NCBI GenBank assembly: GCA_903835235.1
Contig: CAILMF010000074.1
Coordinates: 62,001 to 126,000, forward strand
DNA from: an uncultured Rhodospirillales bacterium
GTDB taxonomy: Bacteria > Pseudomonadota > Alphaproteobacteria > Acetobacterales > Acetobacteraceae
Reading direction: 5' to 3'
Length of the DNA stretch: 64,000 bases
The notes under the pieces are model-generated. The model saw nothing but the letters and a program-made list of their open reading frames with translations. It had not been told where the DNA came from and made no database searches. Positions 38,578 through 47,174 of this stretch are shown here, in pieces. A program made the position numbers and the translations under genes. Position 1 is the first letter of the stretch, and each line of letters starts with the position of its first letter.

Positions 38578-39690
38578 CTATGCATCGGGGAAACCCTGTT
38601 CGAGCAACTGCACCACGCCCACGGCGTCGAGGCCGGCCAGGCCGATGCGGTCAAGCGTCAGGCCGCTGGCGCGATAGTCGCGGCCGGTGGCCAGGCAGGC
38701 CAGGTGGATCAGGTGGTCGATGCCGGGCGTGGCGACGCCGGTCAGCCGCGCCAGGCCCGACAGCAGCACCAGGCCGAAGGGGATGTCTTCCTCCAGGAAG
38801 CGGTGCTCCAGGCTGGCGGGGGCGCGGATCCAGCGGTCCGGCTCGCTCTGGTGGAAGGCCTCGTAGGCCAGGCCGCTGTCGCGCGCGGCGGCGGTGGTGT
38901 AGCCGATGCGGTGGAAATGCTCGACGAAGGGCAGCACCTCCACGCCGAAGGCGGCGCCGATCGCGCGGCGCTCGACATCCAGCGCGTCGATGACGCGGCC
39001 GACGGCGGGGCTGATGCCGTCGTAGTAGTGATGGTAGTCGCCCGCCGTCGCCTCGATCCGCCCGGCATTCATCAAGGTGGCGGGCGGGTGGTGGATGGCG
39101 TTGGTGTAGGGGAAGACCGTCTCCAGCAGGTGCCGATGCGGCGCGATGGCGGGAAACACCGGGGCAAGTCGCGCCGCGATCTCGGCGGTGCGATGCCCGG
39201 GGAAGGCGGCGAAGGGCAGGCGGCGCGCCGCCTGGGTAATGCGCACCGCGGCCGGGCCGGACTTGCGGGCAATATAGGGCAGGGTGGCGGTATCGCCGAA
39301 CGGAATGGCGCCCTTGCCGTGCCGCCGCAGCACCCCGGGTATCAGCAGCACGGTATGGCCCGGCGCCGCCAGCAGCAGTTGCTCTGGCCGCAGCTGCGGC
39401 GCGACGGTTTCCGCCATGTCCTCATGCGCATGCGTCGGCCCCATCAGGATGACGAGGTCGGCGCCCTCCATCGCCTGCGCGGCGCTGTTGGTGACGAGCG
39501 CGAGCGGCACGAAGGCATCGCCCAGGCTGCCGCTGAGGCTGATGCCGCCAGCCTGGCGGATCGGATCGATGGTGCTGGGGCTGCGGCCATAGAGCCGCAC
39601 CTCGAAGCCGCGCTGCGTCAGGTCCGCGCTGGCGGCGCAGCCGCCGTGGCCGGCGCCGATGACGGCGATGCTGCGGATGGGTGCGGACAC
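38578..39690 (-). CDS. Octopine/nopaline dehydrogenase-family oxidoreductase (copy 1)
   Basis: NAD(P)-dependent enzyme family that reductively joins, or oxidatively splits, an amino acid and a keto acid. The 370-residue product starts with the dinucleotide loop GAGHGG (12-17, SIAVIGAGHGGCAASADL) and carries the C-terminal all-helical opine-dehydrogenase domain with NAIHHPPATLMNAGRIE, which includes the histidine expected to be catalytic. First gene of the transporter operon, with an operator 47 bases before its ATG. Adjacent and divergent to a second family member. Confidence 0.87.
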   Translation of the reverse strand: MSAPIRSIAVIGAGHGGCAASADLTQRGFEVRLYGRSPSTIDPIRQAGGISLSGSLGDAFVPLALVTNSAAQAMEGADLVILMGPTHAHEDMAETVAPQLRPEQLLLAAPGHTVLLIPGVLRRHGKGAIPFGDTATLPYIARKSGPAAVRITQAARRLPFAAFPGHRTAEIAARLAPVFPAIAPHRHLLETVFPYTNAIHHPPATLMNAGRIEATAGDYHHYYDGISPAVGRVIDALDVERRAIGAAFGVEVLPFVEHFHRIGYTTAAARDSGLAYEAFHQSEPDRWIRAPASLEHRFLEEDIPFGLVLLSGLARLTGVATPGIDHLIHLACLATGRDYRASGLTLDRIGLAGLDAVGVVQLLEQGFPDA

Positions 39691-39736
39691 ACCGGCTCTC
39701 CTGCCCCGGGCGAATGGGGATCGCGCGGCCCTTGGA

Positions 39737-39746
39737 TGTGATCACA
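39737..39746 (-). promoter_or_regulatory. GntR-type operator O3 before the transporter operon
   Basis: TGTGATCACA, perfect 10-bp palindrome 47 bases before the copy 1 opine-dehydrogenase-like ATG. On the minus strand a TTGCAA box lies 13 bases upstream, so the operator covers the predicted -10 zone. Confidence 0.7.
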
Positions 39747-39950
39747 GTGGCGCAGCGGATTGCAAGCGGGTTGGGCGCGGCGCGGCGTGCCCAGGCCCCG
39801 GGTGTGCCCTTCCGGTGGGCAACCGGCGGCACCGGAAGGCTGCGATATGTGCGTTCTTTGCGCGGCGCTGCCACACGCTACCGGTGATGGCCTGGCTGAT
39901 TGGATCGGCTGTTGACAGCGGGCCGCGGCCGAACGGAAGCTGGGCCAGGT

Positions 39951-39960
39951 TGTGATCACT
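39951..39960 (+). promoter_or_regulatory. GntR-type operator O4 before the second catabolic operon
   Basis: TGTGATCACT matches nine of ten bases of the palindrome found at the other three sites and lies 22 bases before the GTG start of copy 2. A TTGACA box occurs further upstream at 39912-39917, inside the same GTTGACAGCG string as at O2, but its spacing to the operator is much longer. Confidence 0.65.
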
Positions 39961-39982
39961 CCGGACGGATGGGAGACACCCA

Positions 39983-41113
39983 GTGGCTGCTGCTGCGAGC
40001 ATTGGCGTTGGCGCGGTGCAGCGCGTCGCGGTGCTGGGTGCCGGCCATGGCGGTTGCGCCGCGGCGGCGGACCTGATGCTGCGTGGCTTCAAGGTGCGGC
40101 TGCACGCCCGTAGCGCGGCACGGCTGGCACCGTTGCTGGCGCGCGGCGGTATCGAGGCGCATGGCGTGCAGACCGGCTTCGTGACGCCGGAGCTGATGAC
40201 GACCGACCTGGCCGAGGCTGTCGACGGCGCCGACCTTATCATGCTGGTGGTGCCATCCGTCGCGCACAGCTTCTACGCGCAGGGGTTGGCGCCGCTGCTG
40301 GATGGCCGCGTGCCGGTGATGCTGAACCCCGGCCATACCGGCGGCGGGCTGCACTTCCTGGCCGACCTGCGCGCCGCCGGCTACAGCGGGGCCTTGCCGC
40401 TGTGCGAGACGGTTTCGCTGACCTACATCACGCGCATGGAAGGTCCGGCGAAGGTAGGCATCTACAGCTATGCCAAGCAGTTGCGCTTTGCCGCGCTGCC
40501 GGCCAGCCGTACCGCGGAGCTGTTCGCGCTGGTACAGCCACTGTATCCCGGCATCCGCGCCGCGGTGAACGCGCTGGAATCCGCGCTGGGCAACGTCAAC
40601 GCGGTGTTCCACCCGCCGGGCATGCTGATGAATGCCGGCTGGATCGAGAGCACCGGCGGCGACTTTCTGTTTTATAACCAGGGCATCACCCCGGCCGTCG
40701 CACGCGTCACGGATGCGGTGGATGCCGAACGCATGGCGGTGGCCAAGGCGCTGGGCGTGCCGGCAATGCCCTTCCTGCAAACCTTCTTCGAGTTCGGCGC
40801 GACGACGGCGGAGGCCTATGCCAGCGGCGACATCGCCCGCGCCTGCCGCGAGAGCGCGCCGAACAGGACCATCAAGTCGCCGAAGTCTCTGGATGACCGC
40901 TACATCCACGAGGATGTCGGCACCGGCCTGGTGCCGATGGCGGCGCTGGGGCGGTTGGCCGGCGTGCCGACACCGACCATGGATGCGCTGATCCACCTGG
41001 CCAGCCTCTCGCTCGGCATCGACTTCAACCAGGCCGGGCTGACGCTGGAAAAGCTGGGCATTGCCGGCATGACGCCGGCGCAGTTGCTGCGCTTCGTCGA
41101 GGAGACGGCCTGA
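39983..41113 (+). CDS. Octopine/nopaline dehydrogenase-family oxidoreductase (copy 2)
   Basis: The 376-residue paralogue of the divergent gene. The dinucleotide loop is GAGHGG (19-24) and the C-terminal domain has NAVFHPPGMLMNAGWIE with the conserved histidine. A GTG start was chosen behind a GGGAG site seven bases upstream. The stop overlaps the start of the following M24 gene (TGATG), so it is coupled to the creatinase-like enzyme. It heads a plus-strand operon of at least seven genes. Opine-type chemistry is a family inference; the substrate is not known. Confidence 0.87.
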   Translation: MAAAASIGVGAVQRVAVLGAGHGGCAAAADLMLRGFKVRLHARSAARLAPLLARGGIEAHGVQTGFVTPELMTTDLAEAVDGADLIMLVVPSVAHSFYAQGLAPLLDGRVPVMLNPGHTGGGLHFLADLRAAGYSGALPLCETVSLTYITRMEGPAKVGIYSYAKQLRFAALPASRTAELFALVQPLYPGIRAAVNALESALGNVNAVFHPPGMLMNAGWIESTGGDFLFYNQGITPAVARVTDAVDAERMAVAKALGVPAMPFLQTFFEFGATTAEAYASGDIARACRESAPNRTIKSPKSLDDRYIHEDVGTGLVPMAALGRLAGVPTPTMDALIHLASLSLGIDFNQAGLTLEKLGIAGMTPAQLLRFVEETA

Positions 41114-42231
41114 TGGAACACGAGGTCTTCACCAAGCTGCGCCGCGCGTCGAAGGCGGCGGGGCTGGATGCGCTGGTGGCGTTTTCGCCCGACAACGTCA
41201 CCTACACCGCGGGCTTCCAGGTGCCGAGCCAGTTGAGCAACCGGTTCCGCCGCACCATCAGCGTGCTGGCCGGCGACAGATTCGCCGCCGAACTGGTGGT
41301 GAATGTGGAGGAGAACCTGGCCAGGCAGCGGTCGCGCTTCAGCGATATCCGCAGCTACAACCAGTTCACCCAGGACCCCGCGGACCTGCTGGCCGACATG
41401 CTGCTGGAAGCCGGCGTCGGCGAAGGCCGCATCGGGATCGAGCTGGACTACATGCCCGCCCAGGATTTTGTCAGGTTGCGTGAGCGGCTGCCGAAGGCGC
41501 GGCTGCTGCCGTGCCGCGACCTCTACTTCAACGAGCGGATGATCAAGACGGCGGAGGAGATCGCCATCCTGAAGAAGGTCGGTGCGCTGACCGACCGCAT
41601 CGCCGGCGAGGTACTGGCAGAAATACGCCCGGGCATGACCGAGAAGGCCGTGGCGCAGATGGTGACGCAGCGCATGATGGACGGCGGCTGCGACGGGCTG
41701 AAATGCCAGGTCGGCTCCGGCATCCGCAGCGGCATCACCAATTGCTCGCCGACCGCGAAGCAGATTGAGCCCGGCGACGTGGTGCGGCTGGAAATCCTTG
41801 GTGACATGGGCGGCTACCGCAGCAACGTCACGCGCACCGCCGTTATGGGCAAGCCGACCGAGGAAATGCTGCGCACCTGGGAGGTGATGATCGGCGCGCG
41901 CGATCTGTGCAAGACCTTGCTGAAGCCCGCCACGCCGGTGCCGCTGCTGTGGCAGACCTACCTTGAGTACATGCGCGGCCACGGCATCGAGCCGACACTG
42001 AAATTCCTCGGCCATGGCATCGGCCAGACGATCCATGAGGAACCCTACATCACGGATACCCGGACCATGGCCTTGCAGCCCAACGTGACCATGACGATGG
42101 AGCCGCTCTACATGATCCCTGGCCGCATGGGCTTCCATGTGGAGGACATGTACCTGATCACCGAGACCGGCTTCGAGCCGATCACCGGCATGCTCTCGCC
42201 GAACGACCAGCTGATCGAGATCGGCGCATGA
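41113..42231 (+). CDS. M24-family creatinase-like hydrolase lacking metal aspartates (copy 2)
   Basis: The 372-residue paralogue of the M24 protein at 33448. It retains the catalytic histidine region KFLGHGIGQTIHEEPY and the late glutamates (TMEPLYM, LITETGFEP). The metal-aspartate segment reads RLEILGDMGGYRSNVTRT, with Glu and Asn at the ligand positions, so again metal binding is doubtful. The N-terminal creatinase-type domain spans about residues 1-140. Its ATG overlaps the dehydrogenase stop and its own stop overlaps the next ATG, giving strict coupling in a trio. Confidence 0.86.
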   Translation: MEHEVFTKLRRASKAAGLDALVAFSPDNVTYTAGFQVPSQLSNRFRRTISVLAGDRFAAELVVNVEENLARQRSRFSDIRSYNQFTQDPADLLADMLLEAGVGEGRIGIELDYMPAQDFVRLRERLPKARLLPCRDLYFNERMIKTAEEIAILKKVGALTDRIAGEVLAEIRPGMTEKAVAQMVTQRMMDGGCDGLKCQVGSGIRSGITNCSPTAKQIEPGDVVRLEILGDMGGYRSNVTRTAVMGKPTEEMLRTWEVMIGARDLCKTLLKPATPVPLLWQTYLEYMRGHGIEPTLKFLGHGIGQTIHEEPYITDTRTMALQPNVTMTMEPLYMIPGRMGFHVEDMYLITETGFEPITGMLSPNDQLIEIGA

Positions 42232-43385
42232 AGATCAAGTCGCTCCGCACCTGGCGCATCGCGCTGCCGCTGCGCCGGCCGCATACCTGGGCCGGCAACT
42301 TCACCCCGGTCGGCTATGGCTACACCGTGCTGAAGCTGGAACTGGAAGACGGCACCGTCGGCTGGGGCGAGGCCCAGGTGCTGAAGGATTGGGGCGGCGA
42401 GTTCGGCAGCCGCTATGGCGAGGCGCCGCAGACCACGAAGATCGTCATCGAGGAGTTGCTGGCGCCGCTGCTGGTCGGCGAGGATTGCCGACAGATAGAA
42501 TTGTTGCTGGCGAAGATGGACAAGTTCGTCCGCGGCTACCCCTACGCCAAGGCGGCTATCGACGTGGCGCTGCACGACGCGGTGGGCAAGCTCTACGGCA
42601 TTCCGGTGTACCAATTGCTCGGTGGGATGTACCGGCGGGAAGTCGCGCTGGCGCACAGTCTCGGCCTGATGGACATCCAGGTGGCGGTGGATGAGGCCAA
42701 GCATGTGGTGGATGAGGGCATCACCACGCTGAAGGTGAAGGTCGGCATCGACGCGAAGCGCGACATCGAGCTGGTGCGCCGCCTGCGCGCTGCGGTGGGG
42801 CCTGACGTCAAGCTCAGGGTAGATGCCAACCAGGGCTACAAGTCCTGGAAGGAAGCCTTGCAGGTCACGCGGGTGATGCAGGGCGAGAACATCTGGTACA
42901 TGGAGCAGCCTTGCGAGGGGCTGGAGAACATGGCCCGCGTGGCGCAGAACACCGACGTGCCTGTCATGGCCGATGAGAGCGCCTGGACCGCGCATGACGT
43001 GCTGCGCATCATCCAGTTCCAGGCCGCCGAGATGCTCTCGGTCTACTACACCAAGCCGGGCGGGTTGCTGAAATCCAAGAAGCTGCTGGCGGTGGCGGAA
43101 GCGGCGGGGTTGCGCTGCGACATCAACGGCAGCGGCGAGATGGGCATCGGCAATGCGGCCAACCTGCACCTGGCGGCGTCGAGCGCGGTCATCGACCTGC
43201 CGGGCACGATACCCGTGACCTCCACCGCGCAGATCGTCCGCACCAAGGTGGCGGGACACAAATACCTGGATGACATCATCGAAGAGCCCTTCATCTACCG
43301 CGATGGCTGCATGCTGGTGCCGGAGGGCCCAGGGCTTGGCATCACGGTGAACGAGGCCAAGCTCGACCAGTACAGCGTCGGCTGA
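42228..43385 (+). CDS. Enolase-superfamily enzyme, muconate lactonizing/dipeptide epimerase subgroup (copy 2)
   Basis: The 385-residue paralogue of the enzyme at 32284. Catalytic residues fall at the same numbers: K169, K171, D199, E226, D249 and K276, with MADESAW around the third ligand. Identical spacing implies recent common origin and probably related substrates. It is coupled to the M24 gene by an ATGA overlap. Racemisation, epimerisation or cycloisomerisation are all possible. Confidence 0.9.
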   Translation: MKIKSLRTWRIALPLRRPHTWAGNFTPVGYGYTVLKLELEDGTVGWGEAQVLKDWGGEFGSRYGEAPQTTKIVIEELLAPLLVGEDCRQIELLLAKMDKFVRGYPYAKAAIDVALHDAVGKLYGIPVYQLLGGMYRREVALAHSLGLMDIQVAVDEAKHVVDEGITTLKVKVGIDAKRDIELVRRLRAAVGPDVKLRVDANQGYKSWKEALQVTRVMQGENIWYMEQPCEGLENMARVAQNTDVPVMADESAWTAHDVLRIIQFQAAEMLSVYYTKPGGLLKSKKLLAVAEAAGLRCDINGSGEMGIGNAANLHLAASSAVIDLPGTIPVTSTAQIVRTKVAGHKYLDDIIEEPFIYRDGCMLVPEGPGLGITVNEAKLDQYSVG

Positions 43386-43396
43386 ACGGGGCAACC

Positions 43397-44383
43397 ATGG
43401 CGAAAGTCGGACTGGCCTTCGATGGCTTCGTGACCCCGGCGGAAGCCATCGACATGGCCAAGCAGGCCGTGGCCGCCGGCGCGCAGAGCCTGTGGATGGC
43501 GGAACACCTGGGCTACCGCAGCGCCACCGGCAGTTGCATGGCCTTTGCTACAGCCGCGCCCGGGCCGCTGCTGGTGCCCACCGCGATCAGCCCCTATCTG
43601 TGGCACCCCATGCCGGTTGCGATGGAGATGGCGACGCTGGACGAGTTGGCACCTGGCCGCGCGGCGATCGCGCTCGGCGTCGGCAATCCGCTGTTCCTGG
43701 CGGAATCCGGCAAGGCGCTGGACAAGCCGATTCCGCTGATGCGCGAATTCGTCGAGGCGCTGCGTCGGCTTTGGAGCGGCGAGGCGGTGCAGATGCAGGG
43801 CGCGCATGTGCAGCTTGCCGGTGCGCGCATGGCGTTCAAGCCCAGCGTGCCGCCGCCGATCTACATCGCCGCAACCGGGCCGGACATGCTGAAGCTGACC
43901 GGCCGCATCGCCGATGGCGTGGTGCTCTCGGCGGCATTGTCGGTGCAGTCGGTGCGGGAATCGCTGGCGATCTGCGCTGATGCCGCGACCAAGGCGGGGC
44001 GCGACGCGCAGGCCTTCCGCTGCGCCGGCTACCTGTTCTTCAGCACGCAGGAAAGCAGCCGCGCGGCGGTGGATGCGGTACGCACCAAGCTCGCCTTCGT
44101 CATGCGCAACCGCTTCCTGGCGGCGAACGTGAAGGCCTCCGGCATCGCCATCGACCATGAGGCGGTGATCGCCGCCGTGGCGAAGCGCGACCTGGTGACG
44201 GCCGCCGCGCTGATTCCGGACGAAGCGGTGGAGGCTTTCGCCGTCGCCGGCACGCCGGCCGAATGCCGGCGGCGCCTGCAGGACTTCATCGATGCCGGCT
44301 TGGACGAGCCGGTGATCTCGCCGATCGGCGGCGCCGCGAGCATGGCGTTGATCCTGCCGATCCTGCGTGACTTTGCGAACTGA
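43397..44383 (+). CDS. LLM-class flavin-dependent oxidoreductase
   Basis: The 328-residue product has the luciferase-like TIM-barrel pattern. It begins KVGLAFDGFVTPAEAIDMAK, has SLWMAEHLGYRS after the second strand, then a central RAAIALGVGNPLFLAESGK and PIYIAATGPDMLKLTGRIADGVVLS (split here). The last two segments are typical of F420- or FMN-dependent family members. Eleven bases follow the enolase-superfamily stop. It could oxygenate or dehydrogenate the pathway intermediate; cofactor choice cannot be fixed from the motifs. Confidence 0.87.
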   Translation: MAKVGLAFDGFVTPAEAIDMAKQAVAAGAQSLWMAEHLGYRSATGSCMAFATAAPGPLLVPTAISPYLWHPMPVAMEMATLDELAPGRAAIALGVGNPLFLAESGKALDKPIPLMREFVEALRRLWSGEAVQMQGAHVQLAGARMAFKPSVPPPIYIAATGPDMLKLTGRIADGVVLSAALSVQSVRESLAICADAATKAGRDAQAFRCAGYLFFSTQESSRAAVDAVRTKLAFVMRNRFLAANVKASGIAIDHEAVIAAVAKRDLVTAAALIPDEAVEAFAVAGTPAECRRRLQDFIDAGLDEPVISPIGGAASMALILPILRDFAN

Positions 44384-44467
44384 GTAGGGCGACCGGGGAC
44401 AACCCTGGCGCCTGGGTGAGGGAGAGTGCCGGTCATCGGGCCAATGCGCCGATGACGGAGCGATGTG

Positions 44468-45433
44468 ATGCAGCAGTTTTCACGGCGGCGCCTGCTGGCC
44501 GCCTCCATGCTGGCCAGCCCGGCAGCGGTGCAGGCGCAGCCGGCCTTTCCGAGCCAGCCGATCTCGCTGGTGGTGCCCTGGCCCGCCGGCGGTGGCACAG
44601 ATGTGCTGGGGCGGCTGGTGGCCGAGGCGGCGCAGGCGGCGCTTGGCGTGCCGGTGGTGGTGATGAACCGCCCGGGCGCCAGCGGTGCCATCGGCCTGCG
44701 CGAGGTGAGCGCTGCCGCGCCGGACGGCTACAGCCTTGGCCTGGCCAGCAATGCCACCATCGGCAACCAGTATTCCAACCCGAATGCGAATGTCGTCGGC
44801 GACTTCGAATGGTTCGCCTTCATCGGCGAGGACGCCGCGGCGATTACCGCGCGGAGCGAGTACGGCAGTCTGGCGGAACTGATCGCGGCAGCCAAAGCGC
44901 GGCCGGGCGGCCTGAAGAACGCCAATGATCCGCCGGCCGGCAGCACCTTCGTCTGGCTTGCCATGTTCGAACAGGCCAGCGGCACGCGCATCAGCCGGGT
45001 CAACTACGGCGGCTACGCGCCCAGCGTCACCGCGCTGCTGTCCGGCGAGGTGCAGATGACCACCGTGCCGTTGACCGACGTGGTCGAGCATCACCGCAGC
45101 GGCAAGCTGCGCGTCCTGGGCGTGGCCAGCGAACGGCGGCACTTCCTGTTGCCTGAAGCGCCCACGCTGCGAGAGGCGGGCATCGACATGGTGGCCGGCG
45201 CCTTCCGCGCGCTGGTGGCGCCGAAGGGCACGCCGCCGCAGCGCCTGGCGGTGCTGGAACGCGGCTTCCTGGCGGCGCTGCGGGCGCCGGCCTTCGTCGC
45301 GCGGGCGCAGCATCTCGGCTTCGATATTTCGCCGCTGCCGGCAGCGGAAACCCTGGTGGCAGTGCAGGAGCGGGATCGGCAGATCTACGCGGTGATGGAC
45401 GAAGCAAGAATGGTGAGGACGCGGGCGAAATGA
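44468..45433 (+). CDS. Bug-family periplasmic receptor (receptor 3)
   Basis: A 321-residue receptor with a Tat-like signal (FSRRRLLAASMLASPAAVQA) and the Bug loops LVVPWPAGGGTDVLGRL and MNRPGASGAIGLRE. No TctAB genes lie beside it, so it may feed the TctAB at 34641-36582 encoded nearby. The ATG seven bases after GGAG is preferred to the overlapping GTG one codon earlier. The stop overlaps the start of the Rieske alpha gene, which is unusual for a transporter receptor and an oxygenase and argues for a shared pathway. Confidence 0.9.
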   Translation: MQQFSRRRLLAASMLASPAAVQAQPAFPSQPISLVVPWPAGGGTDVLGRLVAEAAQAALGVPVVVMNRPGASGAIGLREVSAAAPDGYSLGLASNATIGNQYSNPNANVVGDFEWFAFIGEDAAAITARSEYGSLAELIAAAKARPGGLKNANDPPAGSTFVWLAMFEQASGTRISRVNYGGYAPSVTALLSGEVQMTTVPLTDVVEHHRSGKLRVLGVASERRHFLLPEAPTLREAGIDMVAGAFRALVAPKGTPPQRLAVLERGFLAALRAPAFVARAQHLGFDISPLPAAETLVAVQERDRQIYAVMDEARMVRTRAK

Positions 45434-46671
45434 CGGACACGGCGATGACCTTGGACGATTACGGCCTGGGCGGCGACGCCTTCAACCAGGCGGACTACCG
45501 GCTCTACACCGATGCCGACATCGCGCGGCAGGAGCAGGAGCGCATCTTCGAAGGCCAAGCGTGGTGCTTCGTCGGGCTGGAGGTGGAGCTGCCGCAACCC
45601 GGCGACTACAAGACCAGCTGGGTCGGCGCGCTGCCGATCATCCTGGTGCGCGGCCGCGACGGTGCGCTGCGGGCGATGGTCAATCGCTGCACGCACAAGG
45701 GCTCCACCATCGTGTTCGACGGCAGCGGCTGTGCCGAACGCTTCGTCTGCCCGTACCACAACTGGTACTATGACCTGGAAGGCAACCTGACCGCGGTGGC
45801 CTTCGGCAACGGCGTCAAGGGCCAGGGCGGCATGCCGGCCGCGTTCGACAAGCAGGCGCATGGGTTGCGGCGGCTGCGGGTGGAAACCATCGCCGGCCTC
45901 ATCTTCGTCAGCGCCGCCGAACAAGGCCCGGCGCTGGAGGAATACCTGGGCACACGCATCGCCCACCACATCCGCCGCACGCTGGGCTGTGGCCTGGTGG
46001 TGCTGGGCGAATACACCCAGGTAATGCACAACAACTGGAAGCTCTACATGGAGAACACGCGGGACAGCTACCATGCCTCCCTGCTGCACGTGTTCTTCAC
46101 CACCTTCCGGCTGAACAGGTTGGACATGGCCGGCGGCATGGCGGTCGGTGAGAATGGCTGGAACACGCTGAGCTACACCCAGGCCACGCAGAGCTTCACC
46201 GACGAGGCCTATGCCGACGCGCGCGCGCTGAACACCGACATCAAGCTGAACGACCCGTCGCTGGTGGCGAATTGGCCGGAGTTCGCGGATGGCATCGTCA
46301 GCTCCATCACCTCGGTCTTCCCGGCGCTGGTGATGCAGCAGATCAGCAACTCCCTGGCGGTGCGGCAATTGGTGCCGAAGGGGCCGGACAGGTGCGAACT
46401 GGTCTGGACTCTGCTTGGCACCGTGGAGGATACGCCGGCGCAGACCGACATGCGCATCCGGCAATCCAACCTGGTGGGGCCGGCGGGCCTGGTTTCCATG
46501 GAAGACGGCATCATCGGCAACTTCGTCCAACGCAGCATCGCCAGCGCCCGCGGCGAACGCACGGTGATGCGCATGGGCGGCGATGGTGTGGCAAGCCAGG
46601 AAAGCCGCGTGACGGAAGCCGGCGTGCGCGCCTTCTGGAAGGCCTACCGCGACCATATGGAGCCGGCGTGA
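45430..46671 (+). CDS. Rieske ring-hydroxylating dioxygenase alpha subunit (system 1)
   Basis: Oxygenase component that dihydroxylates or demethylates aromatic rings. The 413-residue product has the Rieske [2Fe-2S] ligands C87-x-H89 and C107-x2-H110 and, in the catalytic domain, the mononuclear iron motif with H215 and H220 (SYHASLLH). Coupled to the receptor upstream by ATGA and to the beta subunit downstream by TGATG. No ferredoxin or reductase gene lies in the cluster, so electrons must come from a partner elsewhere. Confidence 0.93.
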   Translation: MTDTAMTLDDYGLGGDAFNQADYRLYTDADIARQEQERIFEGQAWCFVGLEVELPQPGDYKTSWVGALPIILVRGRDGALRAMVNRCTHKGSTIVFDGSGCAERFVCPYHNWYYDLEGNLTAVAFGNGVKGQGGMPAAFDKQAHGLRRLRVETIAGLIFVSAAEQGPALEEYLGTRIAHHIRRTLGCGLVVLGEYTQVMHNNWKLYMENTRDSYHASLLHVFFTTFRLNRLDMAGGMAVGENGWNTLSYTQATQSFTDEAYADARALNTDIKLNDPSLVANWPEFADGIVSSITSVFPALVMQQISNSLAVRQLVPKGPDRCELVWTLLGTVEDTPAQTDMRIRQSNLVGPAGLVSMEDGIIGNFVQRSIASARGERTVMRMGGDGVASQESRVTEAGVRAFWKAYRDHMEPA

Positions 46672-47138
46672 TGAACGTGGACGCCGTGGCGGTGCAGCAG
46701 TTGATGCTGCGCTATGCCGACGCCATCGATGCCGACGACATCGAGGCCTGGCCGGACTTCTTCACGCCGGATGGCGAATACACCGTGATTTCGCGCGAAA
46801 GCCTGAAGCGCGGCCACCGCATCGGCATCATGCAGTGCCTCGGCCAGGGGATGATGCGCGACCGCATCATGGGCCTGCGCGACGCCAATGTGTATGAACC
46901 GCATTGCTACCGGCATGTCGTCAGCGCGCCGCTGCTGGGCGAGGCGGGGCCCGAGGGCGTGTCGGCGACCGCGAGCTTCCTGCTCGCCCGCATCATGCGC
47001 GCCGGCGTGCCGGAGCTCTTCCTGAGCGGCCGCTACGAAGACCTGGTCGTGGCGACGCCGGCGGGATTGCGCTTCAGGCGCCGGCGCGTCGTGCTTGACA
47101 GCACGGCGATCGATACCCTGCTGGTGATCCCGGTATGA
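46671..47138 (+). CDS. Ring-hydroxylating dioxygenase beta subunit (system 1)
   Basis: The 155-residue structural subunit of the alpha3beta3 oxygenase. It starts VQQLMLRYADAIDADDIEAWPDFFTPDGEYTVISRE (split) and ends in the conserved basic strand RFRRRRVVLDSTAIDTLLVIPV. These features match the NTF2-like fold of the family. The ATG overlaps the alpha stop; a GTG one codon earlier is an alternative. It ends 36 bases from a convergent small monooxygenase-like gene. Confidence 0.92.
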   Translation: MNVDAVAVQQLMLRYADAIDADDIEAWPDFFTPDGEYTVISRESLKRGHRIGIMQCLGQGMMRDRIMGLRDANVYEPHCYRHVVSAPLLGEAGPEGVSATASFLLARIMRAGVPELFLSGRYEDLVVATPAGLRFRRRRVVLDSTAIDTLLVIPV

Positions 47139-47174
47139 CCGCTGCTCGGCGCTGAAGGCGCGCGCCGCCCGGGC

